DNA of 50,002 nucleotides from an uncultured Clostridia bacterium (GCA_946545645.1 CAMNNQ010000087.1:1-50002), one strand, 5' to 3'; positions 1 to 8,960 are shown, counted from the stretch's first letter. Notes: generated by a model from the sequence alone, not told the origin. Numbers and translations: made by a program.

Positions 1-543
1 GTCGATCGTGAAGAGCATCGGCATCTTCATCTGAGCGGATGCATCGTAATCCTCCGCAGTAAGCTCATATTTGCCTGCTTTCAGATCATCGGCATAGTTC
101 TCAGCCTTATCGAGCGTGAATTCAGACATACCGGTCATCCTCGCAAAGCTGGAAATGTAGCCGTGGACAGTAATCCGATCCTCCTCGGCATAGCCTGTAT
201 CAAAGGTTCCGCCTTCATCGGTAAAGGTAAGAGTACTTCCCGAAAGAGTATAGGTCCCGCTCACGGTGTCAGTACCATCATAACCGTCGGCAAACATAGG
301 TGACTCAGGATTGGCCGGAATGGATATCTTCACTGAATATGTGAAACTGCCGTCTTCTCTCAGCACCATCTCTGATTCGTAGGTAACCGGATTACCTGCT
401 GCCATTTTCCGGGTAACAGCTGTATAACGCCTGTTGAGCGTCTCAGCGGCAAAGCCGGTAACAGCATACGGTCCTGCAAGCATACACAGCAGAGCTATGC
501 AGATGAACATCGCAGTCATCCTGATTTTAAGCGATCTTGTCAT
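1..543 (-). CDS. secreted lipocalin-like protein, partial (C-terminus beyond window)
   Basis: The gene reads leftward from an ATG at 543 and is still open at base 1, giving 181 codons. A ribosome site AGGAG lies 7 bases before the ATG. The N-terminus is a Sec signal peptide (basic MTRSLKIR, hydrophobic core, probable cleavage near GFAA), without a clear lipobox. The mature part has short beta-strand-rich segments around a GTYTLSG motif and an ISSFA motif, both also present in the next gene (607-1356), so the two are probably paralogues. It follows that gene by about 60 bases and may share the transport operon. The family is not recognised; a lipocalin-like or calycin-like beta barrel is an inference from the repeated strand pattern. 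Confidence 0.7.
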   Translation of the reverse strand, partial: MTRSLKIRMTAMFICIALLCMLAGPYAVTGFAAETLNRRYTAVTRKMAAGNPVTYESEMVLREDGSFTYSVKISIPANPESPMFADGYDGTDTVSGTYTLSGSTLTFTDEGGTFDTGYAEEDRITVHGYISSFARMTGMSEFTLDKAENYADDLKAGKYELTAEDYDASAQMKMPMLFTID

Positions 544-606
544 ATCATTACTCCTTTTCTGCCCCATTGCTGGGGATTGATTATATCAGCGGTGAACCGC
601 CGGGTA

Positions 607-1356
607 TCATTTTCTTACGGTCAGACTTTCGTCCTCGGAGGCAAAGCTGGAGAGCTCACCGATGAGTTCTATGCCGTCCTTTTTGATCCTGCCGCTTTTT
701 AGCTTTCCCGTCAGAGAAATGCACTCGCCGTTGACGGTATAGGTCCCGGTGTAGTTTTCCTCCGCGTGGTGTTCCATACCGCCCGAAAGTGTTATCCCGA
801 CAGTGTAATCATAGCTTCCGCCTTCAAACCGTATTGTGATATCATATCTGACATCGGCATCCATAGCCTCAATATATTTTCCGAAGGCTCCTTTGTATGT
901 TCCTTCCGAGAAAGCCGGCTTCGGGGGCTCGGTTTCTTTTTCCGTCTTCTTTTCCTGAACAGTCGAAGAAGGCTCAGTCTTCTTCGGAGCTTCAGTCTGT
1001 TTCGGAGGCTCCGTGACGGTCATCTGTTCGGTCCTGACAGTCTGTTTTGCAGTGCTCTTCTCTGTAACATTCTCTGTCTGTGTTTTTGTAACAGTTCTTT
1101 CAACGGCTGCGGTCTGAGTGATCGAGGTCTCAGTCTCTGTTTTTATTTCAGAGATCGTTTCTGTTATGCTGCTTTCGGCGGAGGTCACAGCTTCTGTAAC
1201 GGTTGTGGTCTTCTCTGCTGTTGAAGCGAAAGTGTATGTAACTGTCGGGACAGATGCCCTCTCCGCTTCTGACGGTTCGTCCGTGTTGCCGCAGGAGCAC
1301 ACTACCGATGACATTGCCAGGCAAAGCGCCGCTGTGATGATCCTTTTCTTTATCAT
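607..1356 (-). CDS. lipoprotein with Thr/Glu-rich linker and small beta-rich domain
   Basis: I place the start at the ATG at 1356 rather than an upstream in-frame codon. It is preceded by AAAGGAG, and its first bases overlap the stop of the OppF-like ATPase (ATGA), a sign of translational coupling. Residues 1-22 are a lipoprotein signal ending in VVCSC with the lipid-bearing Cys. About 110 residues of low-complexity Thr, Glu and Lys follow, typical of a cell-wall-spanning tether. The last 100 residues form a beta-rich domain with GTYTVNG and LSSFA motifs shared with the gene at 1-543. It is probably a surface accessory of the transporter. No enzyme motif is seen. Confidence 0.8.
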   Translation of the reverse strand: MIKKRIITAALCLAMSSVVCSCGNTDEPSEAERASVPTVTYTFASTAEKTTTVTEAVTSAESSITETISEIKTETETSITQTAAVERTVTKTQTENVTEKSTAKQTVRTEQMTVTEPPKQTEAPKKTEPSSTVQEKKTEKETEPPKPAFSEGTYKGAFGKYIEAMDADVRYDITIRFEGGSYDYTVGITLSGGMEHHAEENYTGTYTVNGECISLTGKLKSGRIKKDGIELIGELSSFASEDESLTVRK

Positions 1357-2354
1357 AATGCTATTTCTCCTTTCAATGCTCTGGGGCAGGCAGCGAAATG
1401 ACTGTCTCCGATCTCTGTCAGCGCGCAGACATAGTTCCTGCACTTATCACACGCAAATGGACATCTCGGTGAGAATACGCATCCGCCGGGCAGGTCTATC
1501 GGACTTGCTATTTCACCTTTCAACAGCATCCTCCCCGTGTTATCCTCTGTATCAACGGTAAGCACTGCCGAGATCAGAGCTTTTGTGTACGGATGCATAG
1601 GGTGAGCAAATATCTCCGCTGTATCACCGTACTCGACTATATGACCCAGATACATTATCGCTATGCGATCACAGAGCTTACGGACCGCAGCCAGATTGTG
1701 CGAGATAAAAAGATATGTCAGCCCAAACCTTTCGCCAAGATCTTTCAGAAGGTTGAGTATCTGTGCGTGGACCGATACATCCAGAGCACTTACAGGCTCA
1801 TCACAGACAATGTAATCCGGGTGCATGATCAATGCTCTGGCTATGGCTATCCTCTGCTTCTGTCCTCCGGAAAACTCGGTGACATAACGAAACATATCGC
1901 TTTCGCACAGACCAATGAGCGAAAGCATCTCACCTATTCTTTTCCGGCGTTCCGCATCTGTGAAGCCCCCGCGTATGATCATAGGCTCGGCTATCGCCTG
2001 CTCTACCGTAAAGCGCGGGCTCAGGGAGGTGGAGGGATCCTGAAATATTTTCTGCATATGCATACGCTGCCGCCGAAAGCTTCGCTTATTTTTTGTGTCC
2101 AGCAATTCGCCGCAAAAATAGACCTTTCCTTCATTCGGAGGAATAAAACCCAGCGTTGCATTTGCAAATGTCGATTTTCCGCAGCCGCTCTCACCAACCA
2201 GGCCGAAGATCTCGCCTTTGAATATCCCGATGCTTGCTTCGGTGACAGCGTGGACATATTTCCTGCGCTCAAACAGCTTCTCGCGCTTGACCGGAAACCT
2301 TACCGTCAACCCTTCGGTGCGGAGCAGCACTTCCCTTTCAGACAAGCCCCTCAC
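1353..2354 (-). CDS. peptide/nickel-type ABC transporter ATP-binding protein (OppF/DppF-like)
   Basis: This is the second ATPase of an Opp-type importer. Walker A GESGCGKST is at residues 54-62, the signature FSGGQ at 161-165 and Walker B YIVCDE at 181-186. The C-terminal oligopeptide extension has a Cys-rich CVFSPRCPFACDKC segment that in this family can hold an iron-sulfur cluster. The N-terminal insertion before Walker A (KLFERRKYVHAV) is typical of OppF rather than OppD. The first possible start is GTG at 2354, overlapping the previous gene by 17 bases. A TTG at 2345 has better spacing from GGAGG and may be the true start. The substrate of the system is unknown. Confidence 0.93.
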   Translation of the reverse strand: MRGLSEREVLLRTEGLTVRFPVKREKLFERRKYVHAVTEASIGIFKGEIFGLVGESGCGKSTFANATLGFIPPNEGKVYFCGELLDTKNKRSFRRQRMHMQKIFQDPSTSLSPRFTVEQAIAEPMIIRGGFTDAERRKRIGEMLSLIGLCESDMFRYVTEFSGGQKQRIAIARALIMHPDYIVCDEPVSALDVSVHAQILNLLKDLGERFGLTYLFISHNLAAVRKLCDRIAIMYLGHIVEYGDTAEIFAHPMHPYTKALISAVLTVDTEDNTGRMLLKGEIASPIDLPGGCVFSPRCPFACDKCRNYVCALTEIGDSHFAACPRALKGEIAL

Positions 2355-3318
2355 CTCCGTTCAGACAGCACCGCACGAAATGGCCGTGAGATACCTCGAT
2401 GAGCCTCGGCATTTTCTCTTTGCAGCACTCAAGTGCGTGGGCGCATCTCGGTGCGAAGCAGCAGCCCTTTGGCTTGTCCGCAGGATCTGGAAGTGTGCCC
2501 GGTATCTGCGTGAAGCGCTCGGCGTTATCGTCGAGCCTTACCACCGCCGAGAGCAGTCCTCTTGTGTAAGGATGTCTCGGTGCGATCAGAAGCTCCCTTG
2601 CGGGCGCCTGCTCGACTATCCTCCCGCTGTACATCACGGCGATCCTGTCGGCTATGCTGGCGACTACGGAAAGGTCGTGTGAGATCAGCAGCAGCGCTGT
2701 CCCGCGCTCCTCCCGCATACGGCGGAGCAGTTCGAGTATCTGAGCCTGTATCGTCACATCGAGAGCCGTTGTGGGTTCATCGGCGATAATAAGCTCCGGC
2801 TCGCAGGCGAATGCCATAGCGATCAGCACCCTCTGCCGCATACCGCCCGAAAGCTCGTGCGGATAGGAACGGTATCTCGCCGCCGCATCGGGGATGCCCA
2901 CAGCCGTCAGTGCAGAGATCGAACGCTCACGCGCCTCTTTTTTTGAGAGCTTTGTGTGCCGCAGGAAGATCTCATCTATCTGCCTGCCGACGGTCATTAC
3001 AGGGTTGAGCGCCGAGAGCGCGTCCTGAAAGATCATAGCCGCTTTGCAGCCGCGAAGCTCCTGCATACGCTTCTCCGAAAGCCCGCTTATCTCCTCGCCG
3101 CAAAGCAGATGCTTATCCGTTCTTACTATCGCCTGTGATGTGTCAAGCAGCCTCAGTGATGCAAGGCTCGTTACGCTTTTTCCGCAGCCGCTCTCTCCGA
3201 CAAGCGCGAGACATTCGCCCTCCGCGACCGAAAGGCTCACGCCCTCGACGGCTCTTATTATCCCTCTCGGAGCTTCAAATGCCACGCGGAGATCTTGTAT
3301 TTCAAGTACGTTTCTCAT
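2338..3318 (-). CDS. peptide/nickel-type ABC transporter ATP-binding protein (OppD/DppD-like)
   Basis: This is the first ATPase of the Opp-type importer, 326 residues. Walker A GESGCGKS is at 41-48, the signature LSGGM at 156-160 and Walker B LIIADE at 176-181. The C-terminal extension carries CCFAPRCAHALECC, matching the oligo_HPY domain seen in OppD and DppD. Its ATG overlaps the stop of the upstream permease as ATGA, with GGAGG 7 bases before it. It would hydrolyse ATP as a heterodimer with the downstream OppF-like protein on the cytoplasmic face of the membrane. Confidence 0.94.
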   Translation of the reverse strand: MRNVLEIQDLRVAFEAPRGIIRAVEGVSLSVAEGECLALVGESGCGKSVTSLASLRLLDTSQAIVRTDKHLLCGEEISGLSEKRMQELRGCKAAMIFQDALSALNPVMTVGRQIDEIFLRHTKLSKKEARERSISALTAVGIPDAAARYRSYPHELSGGMRQRVLIAMAFACEPELIIADEPTTALDVTIQAQILELLRRMREERGTALLLISHDLSVVASIADRIAVMYSGRIVEQAPARELLIAPRHPYTRGLLSAVVRLDDNAERFTQIPGTLPDPADKPKGCCFAPRCAHALECCKEKMPRLIEVSHGHFVRCCLNGGEGLV

Positions 3319-4247
3319 TCGGGCTCCTCCATTTCGGCAAGCACCTTGTCAAGCTCACCCCGACGCATTTTACGCATCAGTCTGCCCAAGCCGCTCCTAC
3401 CCTTCATGGCAGGATTGAGGACACTTTCCATAGCAAGCCCTATCCGCATGAATGCGAACACAGATATGAATATCCCGATGCCCGGCGCAAGTATAGTCCA
3501 CCATTGCCCGAAGAGCATCGAGCCGCCGCTCTGCGCGTCTGCAAGCATCTTGCCCCAGCTGACGGCGGTGGGATTTCCGAGGCCGAGAAAGCTCAGTCCT
3601 GCCTCAGCGATCATAACGCCTGCGCAGGTGAGTGCCGTGCTCATAACGACCAGGTTCGATACCGCAGGAAGGATGTGCCTGAACATAATGTAGCGCTTTG
3701 AAGCGCCAGAAAGCTCCGCGGCTTTGACGTAATCACAGCTTTTGAGCTTCAGTACCTGAGAGCGCACCGTCCTTGCGAGACCCGACCACCCGAACAGCAC
3801 GAACACTGTAACTATCACCACGTAGCTTTTGCCGAAGACGTTGGTTATAAGTATCGTCAGCGGAAGAGTTGGGATAACGATCATAACGTCCACTATCCGC
3901 ATAAGCAGCATATCGCACACTCCGCCGATGTACCCTGCACAGATGCCCAGCACCGAGCCGAGCAGGGCGATAGCGATGCCCGTTATCACGCCAACCGTGA
4001 GAGACACCCGCGTGCCGTAGATAAGCATACTGAAAATGTCCTGTCCCGTGGTAAGAGAGGTGCCGAGCAGATGTGAAAGGCTCGGCGACAGACCCTTGTC
4101 CGCACGCTGATTGACATCGTAGGGGTCATACGGTGCGATGAGCGGAGCGAATAACGCGACAAGTGCCAGCAGTGTCACAATGATAAGCCCGAGCCTGCCC
4201 TGTTTATCGTTCCAGACGCCTTTGATAAGACCTGCAAGTGTTTTCAT
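3315..4247 (-). CDS. peptide/nickel-type ABC transporter permease (OppC/DppC-like)
   Basis: The start is the ATG at 4247 (MKTLAGLIKG), preceded by GGAGAGGTGAG and overlapping the OppB stop as ATGA. The longer open frame upstream is an antiparallel artefact of OppB. The product is 310 residues with an N-terminal membrane helix (LIIVTLLALVALFAPLIAPY), the typical OppC_N motif YDPYDVNQR, and five further helices. The EAA cytoplasmic loop (AAELSGASKRYIMFRHILP) contacts the ATPases. It forms the translocation pore with the OppB-like subunit. Confidence 0.94.
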   Translation of the reverse strand: MKTLAGLIKGVWNDKQGRLGLIIVTLLALVALFAPLIAPYDPYDVNQRADKGLSPSLSHLLGTSLTTGQDIFSMLIYGTRVSLTVGVITGIAIALLGSVLGICAGYIGGVCDMLLMRIVDVMIVIPTLPLTILITNVFGKSYVVIVTVFVLFGWSGLARTVRSQVLKLKSCDYVKAAELSGASKRYIMFRHILPAVSNLVVMSTALTCAGVMIAEAGLSFLGLGNPTAVSWGKMLADAQSGGSMLFGQWWTILAPGIGIFISVFAFMRIGLAMESVLNPAMKGRSGLGRLMRKMRRGELDKVLAEMEEPE

Positions 4248-5245
4248 CGGCTCACCTCTCCAAGCGTGACCCTCGGATCGAGCAGACTGTAGCAGAGGTC
4301 CGTCACGAGATTGGCGACAAGTGCAAAGCCCGAAATAAAGATCATTATCCCCATCATAAGCGGATAGTCGTTCTGATTGTTGGCTTCGAGATAGAGCGTG
4401 CCCATACCGTGCCAGTTGAAGATCTGCTCGATGACCACCGAGCCGCCGATCAGTCCCGAAAGGCTCATACCGAGCCCCGTCACTACGGGCAGGAGAGCGT
4501 TGCGCAGAACGTGCTTGTAGAGTATGCCGCGCTCGGTGACTCCCTTTGCCTTTGCGGTCACGATGAAGCTTTCGCCCGTCACCGAGATCACGCTGTTGCG
4601 TATCGACTGCGCGTTCCCGATGACACCGCCTATAAGCGTTGAAAGCACGGGCAGAGCCGCATTGTATGCGACCGCACCTATCCCCGCAAGGCTCCACTCG
4701 AAAGATGAAACGAGGTTCTGATCGGTGTAGGCAGGGAAAATTTCAAGCTCAAAGCCGAGGATATAGGTCAGCAGGAGCGCTATGAAAAACGCAGGGATCG
4801 CTGTGGTTATCGTCGAGGCATTCATCAGCGCCTTGTCCTGCCAGCGGCCGCGCTTCATAGCACAGCGGGTTCCGATGATGATACCAAAAAACAGGCACAG
4901 CACCATGCTCGACACCGAAAGCACGAGCGTCCACGGCAGGCGGTCTGTGATGAGCGCCCACACCTTCGGAGAGCCTGCCCGATAGGACGTTCCGAGGTCT
5001 CCGTGAAGCAGACCCTTCAGGTATCTGCCGTACTGCGACCATGCCGAGCCGTCGAGCCCGTACTGCTTTCTTGTGATCTCCTTGATGACTTCGTAGTCGC
5101 TGTCGCTCATATTGCCCTGGGCGGGGTAGTATCTGGCACAGGGGTCGTCAACGCCTATCCTCGGTATGAAGAAGCAGAGCGTCACGACTATGACGAACAC
5201 AACGAGCGTGCTGATGATTCTTTTTACAACGTAGGCTGTTTTCAA
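4244..5245 (-). CDS. peptide/nickel-type ABC transporter permease (OppB/DppB-like)
   Basis: This 333-residue permease has six predicted membrane helices. The first is near residues 10-28, and the EAA-type loop is VTAKAKGVTERGILYKHVLRN. The long extracytoplasmic segment after helix 1 (DDPCARYYPAQGNMSDSDY and onward) is normal for OppB. The start codon appears to be TTG at 5245, only a few bases after the TAG of the substrate-binding protein gene, with a GGAAGAG ribosome site. An unusual start plus tight spacing suggests translation coupled to the upstream gene. Confidence 0.92.
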   Translation of the reverse strand: MKTAYVVKRIISTLVVFVIVVTLCFFIPRIGVDDPCARYYPAQGNMSDSDYEVIKEITRKQYGLDGSAWSQYGRYLKGLLHGDLGTSYRAGSPKVWALITDRLPWTLVLSVSSMVLCLFFGIIIGTRCAMKRGRWQDKALMNASTITTAIPAFFIALLLTYILGFELEIFPAYTDQNLVSSFEWSLAGIGAVAYNAALPVLSTLIGGVIGNAQSIRNSVISVTGESFIVTAKAKGVTERGILYKHVLRNALLPVVTGLGMSLSGLIGGSVVIEQIFNWHGMGTLYLEANNQNDYPLMMGIMIFISGFALVANLVTDLCYSLLDPRVTLGEVSR

Positions 5246-5247
5246 AG

Positions 5248-7119
5248 CTATCTCTTCCCGATGAATTTCAGATTCTTTAGTGTCTCTCCGTTGAATACCG
5301 TTGCTCCCTGCACCTCTCTGTACCCCGTGAAGCGGTCTGTCCGCGCCGCTGAGATAACGTCCGCGGTGTAGAGCGGTATCTTGTAGTATTCCTCCGCAAC
5401 GGAGATCTGCAGCTGTTTTATGAGCTTGGTCTTTTTGCCGTGGTCGAGTGTCGTGCGCATCTCTTCGATGAGTGCTTCGAGCTGCGGATCACGGAGCTTG
5501 CCGTAATTTGACGAGCGCTCGGTCGTAACGAAATGCGAACGGTACATAATGTCGGCATTCGCCATATTCAGTATCACCGACTGTATCGTCATATCGAAGT
5601 CGCCTCGGTAGAGGTATGTGGTCTCGGGTGCCGAGCCTGCCGCCTTGAAGCTGACCTCTATGCCTATGCGTTCAAACTGCCTTTGCAGGTAGGAGACGGT
5701 GTCCTGCGCACCTGCGGCGGTCAGTATCTCAAAGCTGATGCGCCTGCCGTTATGCGTGCGGTAGCCCGAGCTGTCCCTGTCGGGATAAAGCCCGTCAAGT
5801 ATAGCGTTGGCTTCATCAATGCGCTCGGCTATGGGCGATGAAAGTATATCCGATCTCGCCTCATACAGCAGTTCGCTGCTTTTGCTGATAAGTCCTGCCG
5901 AAGCCGTCTCGCCCGAGCCTTCGAGTATCTTGTCGATAAGCTCTCCGCCGTCAACAGCAAGTGCAAGCGCCTTTCTGAACTGCTTGTCACGAAGCAGCTC
6001 ACGCATATCGTTTTTGTCCTGTACGGCAGGCTCGGCATTTAGCGTGAGACAGCTTATCGCGCCGCCCTCAGTGTGGGATATGAACATATTATTTTCCTGC
6101 TCCATAAGCCTTACATAGTTCGGACTTATCCCTGCATCGAGAATGTCTATGTACCCTTTGCGAAGCGCGAATATCGCGGTGTTTATGTCGAGGTAAAGCA
6201 TCATCCGCAGCTTCTCTGCCTTGTACAGCGGCGAGCCGTCCTCGGCTTTCAGGTGATAGTTCGGATTGCGGTCAAGGACAATGGTATTGGAGTTGGTCTC
6301 CTCGGTGTTGAGCAGCCACGCACCACTCCCGACGGGGTGCTCGTACTGATAGAGAAAATCTCCCGACGGCGACTTGTTGTTGAGCTGCTGTTCCTCGCTG
6401 ACGAGCGGCTTCCAGATGTGCTCGGGCAGGATAAGTATCGTGCTGAAAAGCGTCGTCACCGCACCGAAAACCTTGTTTACGTGCAGGTACATCACGGTGT
6501 CCTTTTCGTCCTTGTTTATTGGATAAGTGCCGCTCAGATCGGGATGCTTTGCCGTGAACATTCCCTGCGTGATGAGCTTCCCTTTCTCGGAGGTGTGCCT
6601 TAGATCGGATGTCCACGCAAGCGCACCCGCGTGATTTGAAAGTGCGTTATCGGTGGCAATGTCAAACGAGTAATACACATCCTCGACCGTCAACTTTTCG
6701 CCGTCCGACCAATAAACATCATCAAACAGCTCGATGCGCACCGCCATATAATCCTCTGTACGCGAAGAGTAGTAGCTGTCAACCGCGGCATAGTCGATAG
6801 CACCGTCAAAGGTGCCGTCAACGGTCAGCGGCTCGCCGTCAAGATCGACATAGCACCAGCGTTTTGCGGTCAGCGGAGCAAACTCTCCTGTTTCGTCGTC
6901 ATAGGAAAACAGCGTGTTATAGACCATGCTTGCGACAGTCGGCGCGATGCCCTCACGCGAGAGCCACGGCATAAACGAGGTAGGGAACGACGTCCCCACG
7001 ACCCCGACGTAAAGTGTCTCGGTCATATCCGCCCTGCGCTGTGCGATAGAGGTCGAGCACGAGCAGAGCGAGAGGCACACCGCCAGCGCGGTGACGAGTG
7101 CGGTCAGCTTCGTTTTCAT
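5248..7119 (-). CDS. extracellular solute-binding lipoprotein, family 5 (SBP_bac_5)
   Basis: The start is the ATG at 7119, which overlaps the stop of the preceding gene (ATGA). An earlier in-frame start would add a basic tail in front of a perfect lipoprotein signal. That signal ends LSLCSC, so the protein is anchored by Cys outside the membrane. It is 623 residues, somewhat longer than typical OppA/DppA. Family features are the VYSFDIATDN-like segment after the YWSDGEKLTVEDVYYS motif and the conserved terminal FIGK region. It captures the substrate for the OppB/C/D/F subunits encoded downstream. Peptides, nickel chelates or other metallophores are all handled by this family; the sequence alone does not decide. 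Confidence 0.92.
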   Translation of the reverse strand: MKTKLTALVTALAVCLSLCSCSTSIAQRRADMTETLYVGVVGTSFPTSFMPWLSREGIAPTVASMVYNTLFSYDDETGEFAPLTAKRWCYVDLDGEPLTVDGTFDGAIDYAAVDSYYSSRTEDYMAVRIELFDDVYWSDGEKLTVEDVYYSFDIATDNALSNHAGALAWTSDLRHTSEKGKLITQGMFTAKHPDLSGTYPINKDEKDTVMYLHVNKVFGAVTTLFSTILILPEHIWKPLVSEEQQLNNKSPSGDFLYQYEHPVGSGAWLLNTEETNSNTIVLDRNPNYHLKAEDGSPLYKAEKLRMMLYLDINTAIFALRKGYIDILDAGISPNYVRLMEQENNMFISHTEGGAISCLTLNAEPAVQDKNDMRELLRDKQFRKALALAVDGGELIDKILEGSGETASAGLISKSSELLYEARSDILSSPIAERIDEANAILDGLYPDRDSSGYRTHNGRRISFEILTAAGAQDTVSYLQRQFERIGIEVSFKAAGSAPETTYLYRGDFDMTIQSVILNMANADIMYRSHFVTTERSSNYGKLRDPQLEALIEEMRTTLDHGKKTKLIKQLQISVAEEYYKIPLYTADVISAARTDRFTGYREVQGATVFNGETLKNLKFIGKR

Positions 7120-7781
7120 TCTTCGGAGTACGGATATTCGAGCCTTGCACCGAAGCCGTTTCTCGATGCAGAGTTGTCGTATATCTCCTCGATGCGGAAG
7201 ATGTACGCGGGCTGCTTTATCCAAAGATCAAACCCGCCCGGACGATGATAAACGTCGTGCTGAGCGTTTATGAACTGCTGATAAAGCTCCCTTTTCCCCG
7301 TGCTTTCCTCGTCGTAGATCTCGATCGTGCCCTTGAGCTTGTAGGAGATCATCGGCGGCTGGTGGAAGATCAGCGCCGCGTCCTTGTTGACTTGATAGTT
7401 CTCCCAGCTCTGCTTCTTGGCAAGCTCCAGGCTTCCGAGCTTTGTGAAGTCGATGCGCTTTCTTGCGTCCTCGCCGTACATCTGCTCGATAAGTATTTTG
7501 AGACCTCTCTGCGAGTAGCTTTTGTCCTCGGGATCAAAGGTCTTTATGTGCTCGATATAGATCTCGAGCACCTCTTCAAGGTATTCGTCCTTCGGCAGAA
7601 ATCCAACGCCCTTGACGCTCGCGTTCAGCCCCGCCGGACCGTGAGATATAAAGGCAGGCTCGTGCGAGCAAAAGGATATGAACATCTTTTCCATCGACAT
7701 CTGCTCACCGTTATACAGTTTGATAACATTCTCGGCTCTTGCATCGAAGGCCCAGTCAAAAAATCTCTTTGCGTTATCCAC
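7116..7781 (-). CDS. unknown protein, possible PNPOx-like split-barrel domain
   Basis: The product is 221 residues and starts with GTG at 7781, directly after the TAG of the upstream lipoprotein gene; GGGGG lies 8 bases before it. There is no signal peptide or membrane helix, so it is probably cytoplasmic. The middle (residues ~120-165: ELAKKQSWENYQVNKDAALI, then QPPMISYKLKGTIEIYD) resembles the strand pattern of FMN- or heme-binding pyridoxamine-phosphate-oxidase-like split barrels. The conserved-looking NAQHDVYHRPGG motif follows. I do not recognise the family with certainty. Its place between a lipoprotein and a binding-protein gene suggests a role in processing the imported substrate. Confidence 0.75.
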   Translation of the reverse strand: MDNAKRFFDWAFDARAENVIKLYNGEQMSMEKMFISFCSHEPAFISHGPAGLNASVKGVGFLPKDEYLEEVLEIYIEHIKTFDPEDKSYSQRGLKILIEQMYGEDARKRIDFTKLGSLELAKKQSWENYQVNKDAALIFHQPPMISYKLKGTIEIYDEESTGKRELYQQFINAQHDVYHRPGGFDLWIKQPAYIFRIEEIYDNSASRNGFGARLEYPYSEE

Positions 7782-8876
7782 CTATTTTTCCCCCTGTTTC
7801 TGAACAAAAGTCATCTTTGTCCTCCCCAGCTCCTCAGAGGTCCGTGCTCTGAGCTCCGAGAGAGTAATTCTTCCTGCATCCCCCACCGAAAGACTGCCGG
7901 CCGGGACATTTGACACCTGCCCGATCCCACGCTTTCCGGTTTCCGGATGATCCGGATAAAATCTGAAGCTCCCGGTCGCGCTGTCCAGAGCCATAACACC
8001 TTTTTCAGTAAAACCGTTTGCAGATACCTCAGCGCTCCCATCAGAATACAGTTTCATTGAGGCCGAACCGTCCTCTGAAAGAAGACTGACGGGCGCTCCC
8101 GGGTCTATAGTGTATGTAAAATCAATATCCTGTCTTTCGCCGCCGGCGACAGGAACATTCAGCTTCATCTTATCCCTGCTCAGTATCTCGCAGGAGACTC
8201 TGTCTCCTGCCTGCGGAGTAAGAGCCATCTGCATTCCTGAAACACCGTATTTGCCTGTTTCCGAGAAAAACATCCCGTTGCCGTAGGAGGTCAGCAGATA
8301 GCTTTCGTCATCAAAGAAACTGATATACGCAGTTCTGCCCTCGGCCTCCGCTGTATATGTGCCTGCTCTGAAAACCGACTTGACTTCCCTGGGTTTGTAA
8401 TCCGCAGTTACAGGACACGCGATCAGCTTTGCGCCGGGGTGCTCATCCGATGTCGGGGTTATACCCACAGCGCCGTAATAGACTCTTTCGCTGGGGGTGA
8501 AATCGAGCACCCCGTTATCGCTTCTGACAAACTTGCTCTGGAGACCGTCCGAAGCGCTTTTGGCCTCTCCGTTGACAGAGTTGAATATCATCAGATATTC
8601 GCTCCCGCCTTTCTCTATCGTGCCCGCGCTTTTCGTGACTTCAAAAGCCGTCGTATTTGAAAAGATGAAACTGTTGTCCTCATTTATCCTGAGATATACC
8701 GTCAGTTTCATCCCCAGTTCAGTAAGATCCAGATAATAATCTCCCTTGATCTCGGATGAAGCGGCCGCTGCCTCAGACAAACTGCTTCCGGAGTTCTCTT
8801 CTTTTTTTTCGCAAGATACAAGGCAAAACAGCGTTGCCACTGTGGCGAAGGCCGTTATCAGCTTCTTTATAATCAT
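7782..8876 (-). CDS. lipoprotein, beta-rich, first gene of the Opp-type operon
   Basis: The protein has 364 residues. Residues 1-22 form a lipoprotein signal ending FCLVSC, followed by a short Ser/Ala/Glu linker. The rest consists of three or so repeats of beta-strand-rich units with patterns such as AGTYTAEAEGRTAYISFFDD and GKYGVSG, resembling the small surface proteins at the far end of the operon. No catalytic motif is visible. It is the promoter-proximal gene behind two TTAGC-type palindromes, so its expression should follow the same regulator as the divergent ABC genes. A surface substrate-capture or tethering role is inferred. Confidence 0.82.
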   Translation of the reverse strand: MIIKKLITAFATVATLFCLVSCEKKEENSGSSLSEAAAASSEIKGDYYLDLTELGMKLTVYLRINEDNSFIFSNTTAFEVTKSAGTIEKGGSEYLMIFNSVNGEAKSASDGLQSKFVRSDNGVLDFTPSERVYYGAVGITPTSDEHPGAKLIACPVTADYKPREVKSVFRAGTYTAEAEGRTAYISFFDDESYLLTSYGNGMFFSETGKYGVSGMQMALTPQAGDRVSCEILSRDKMKLNVPVAGGERQDIDFTYTIDPGAPVSLLSEDGSASMKLYSDGSAEVSANGFTEKGVMALDSATGSFRFYPDHPETGKRGIGQVSNVPAGSLSVGDAGRITLSELRARTSEELGRTKMTFVQKQGEK

Positions 8877-8901
8877 ATATCCATTCTCTTTCTCAGCATC
8901 A

Positions 8902-8919
8902 AGTTAGCCTTTGCTAACT
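8902..8919. promoter_or_regulatory. TTAGC-N4-GCTAA operator, copy 1
   Basis: A perfect 7-4-7 inverted repeat, AGTTAGC-CTTT-GCTAACT, in the leader of the Opp-type operon between the promoter and the first gene. Six copies of the same core occur in the window, always in front of transport genes. Confidence 0.85.
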
Positions 8920-8935
8920 ATTGCGCAAATATAAA

Positions 8936-8953
8936 GATTAGCAAACGCTAACC
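8936..8953. promoter_or_regulatory. TTAGC-N4-GCTAA operator, copy 2
   Basis: Sequence GATTAGC-AAAC-GCTAACC, core TTAGC/GCTAA perfect. It sits at the expected start point of the leftward promoter, a classic repressor position. Confidence 0.85.
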
Positions 8954-8960
8954 TTGCTAT

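Noticed and set aside
1353-2402. Long open frames on the plus strand across the Opp ATPase genes
   Set aside because: They are antisense shadows of well-supported ABC genes; no ribosome sites or recognisable domains.
7116-7781. Reading the 221-aa protein as a heme oxygenase of the HugZ type
   Set aside because: The resemblance is limited to a strand pattern and one motif; not enough to name the function, so only a possible split barrel is stated.
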